DNA of 64,000 nt from Tissierella sp. (GTDB lineage: Bacteria; Bacillota; Clostridia; Tissierellales; Tissierellaceae). The notes beneath the pieces were generated by a model. The model did no database searches. It was given only the letters and a program-made list of their open reading frames with translations, and was not told the DNA's origin. Both the position numbers and the translations under genes were made by a program. Of this stretch, positions 63,376-64,000 are shown piece after piece. How positions within the stretch are numbered: the first letter of the stretch is position 1; every line of letters begins with the position of its first letter. The stretch is taken from positions 62,001 through 126,000 of the forward strand of contig NZ_JAVKTS010000004.1 in assembly GCF_031460495.1 (NCBI RefSeq). Reading direction: 5' to 3'.

Positions 63376-64000
63376 ATGGAGCACAGCATATTAGGTGAAG
63401 CTTATGAAAGTAGTAATGATAAAGAAACACGAAAAGCAATAGGACAATACTATACTCCAGGTTTTATCATTGAATATATTCTTGAAAATACAATGGGGAA
63501 AGCAGATATTGTAAAGAACCCATTTATTAGCATTATAGATATTTCCTGTGGAGCAGGATATTTTTTGATGATGGCTTATGATATTTTAAAAGAAAAGTTT
63601 GAGTTAAATATAGATAAATTAAGAGATGTATATAGAGATGATATCTATATAGTAGAAAAAAATGGACAGATATCAGAAGTATGTGGTAATAATTATTGGA
63701 AAGCTGAGAATATTCACTACCATATATTAACTCATTGTATATATGGAGCGGACAAAGATAATATGGGTGTAGAATTGACTAAAATAGGGCTTTTGGCAAA
63801 GAATCCAAATATTGAAATATGCCATGTTAATGTCCTAGAATGTGATAGTCTTATAAGATGGGAAGCAGAAAATATATTTCAGAAAGAATCTCAGGATAAT
63901 AAAAGACTGATGGAATTTTGGAGCAAGAAATACGATTATGTAATTGGAAATCCTCCCTATATAGGACATAAACAATTGGACTTGCAATATAAGGAGTGGT
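63376..64000 (+). CDS. N6-adenine DNA methyltransferase, CamA-like (3' end missing)
   Basis: The frame runs to the window edge (208 codons seen). RKAIGQYYTP (motif X), DISCGAGYFLMMAYDIL (motif I, SAM binding), HCIYGADKD and the catalytic motif NPPYIGHKQL are visible, as in single-chain gamma-type m6A methylases. From memory, the same landmarks (KKASGIYYTP, ILDISCGCGNFL, NPPYIGHKKL) occur in the sporulation-linked orphan methylase CamA of Clostridioides difficile. It starts at ATG behind GAGGTGAT. Whether a restriction domain follows cannot be seen. Confidence 0.8.
   Translation, partial: MEHSILGEAYESSNDKETRKAIGQYYTPGFIIEYILENTMGKADIVKNPFISIIDISCGAGYFLMMAYDILKEKFELNIDKLRDVYRDDIYIVEKNGQISEVCGNNYWKAENIHYHILTHCIYGADKDNMGVELTKIGLLAKNPNIEICHVNVLECDSLIRWEAENIFQKESQDNKRLMEFWSKKYDYVIGNPPYIGHKQLDLQYKEW

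Overview
The window looks like the chromosome of a spore-forming, low-GC Firmicute of the Clostridia/Tissierellia type. The evidence is the A/T-rich sequence and codon use, sporulation and germination genes (gpr, spoIIP, yqfC, yqfD), a CIRCE-controlled hrcA-grpE-dnaK-dnaJ operon, a glycyl T-box, the Firmicute order yqfC-yqfD-phoH-pgpH-ybeY-dgkA-cdd-era-recO-glyQS-ccpN-dnaG-rpoD, and a complete selenocysteine locus. Almost all genes are on the + strand. The exceptions are dacF, a minus-strand island at 15.68-17.76 kb, an alaX-like gene and rpsT. I saw no insertion sequence, prophage or CRISPR array.

Layout. 1-8.2 kb: a radical SAM/DUF2344 pair, RNase G, rplU-prp-rpmA, obg, yhbY, nadD, yqeK, rsfS and a RidA-family gene. 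8.2-15.6 kb: dacF, comEA, then selD-selA-selB, an orphan response regulator and tRNA-Sec (selC). selD has an in-frame UGA read as selenocysteine, so naive gene calling shortens it. 15.7-18.0 kb: ymaF and four short paralogous genes, all on the minus strand. 18.0-24.7 kb: a PNPOx-like protein, a two-P-loop ATPase, an alaX-type editing protein, comEC and holA. 24.7-31.3 kb: rpsT, gpr, spoIIP, lepB, lepA and hemW. 31.3-40.3 kb: the heat-shock operon, prmA, rsmE, mtaB, a HIT protein, rpsU and yqeY. 40.4-51.6 kb: nfeD-floA, yqfCD, phoH, a 7TM-HD protein, ybeY, a DgkA-PAP2 fusion, a DUF3048 lipoprotein, cdd, era and recO. 51.6-64 kb: T-box-glyQS, a CcpN-like regulator with a PPDK regulator, dgt, dnaG, rpoD, trmK, a Nif3-like gene, a zinc-ribbon gene, rnpB and the 5' part of an adenine DNA methyltransferase resembling clostridial CamA.

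The most unusual part is the minus-strand array at 16.3-17.6 kb. It holds four monocistronic genes for 36-50 residue proteins. Each protein has a variable hydrophilic head (in one copy an (RD)10 dipeptide run) and a nearly invariant tail, DSLLFFFLLLVI. Every copy has the same promoter architecture, AACAC-N15-CATAT, which resembles a late mother-cell (sigma-K type) promoter. Each also has a 5' stem-loop at the predicted mRNA end, a GGAGG- or GAGG-type ribosome site and its own hairpin terminator. A decayed fifth cassette lies upstream. None of these proteins is long enough for standard gene calling, and I do not recognise the family. A late-sporulation role is an inference from the promoters.
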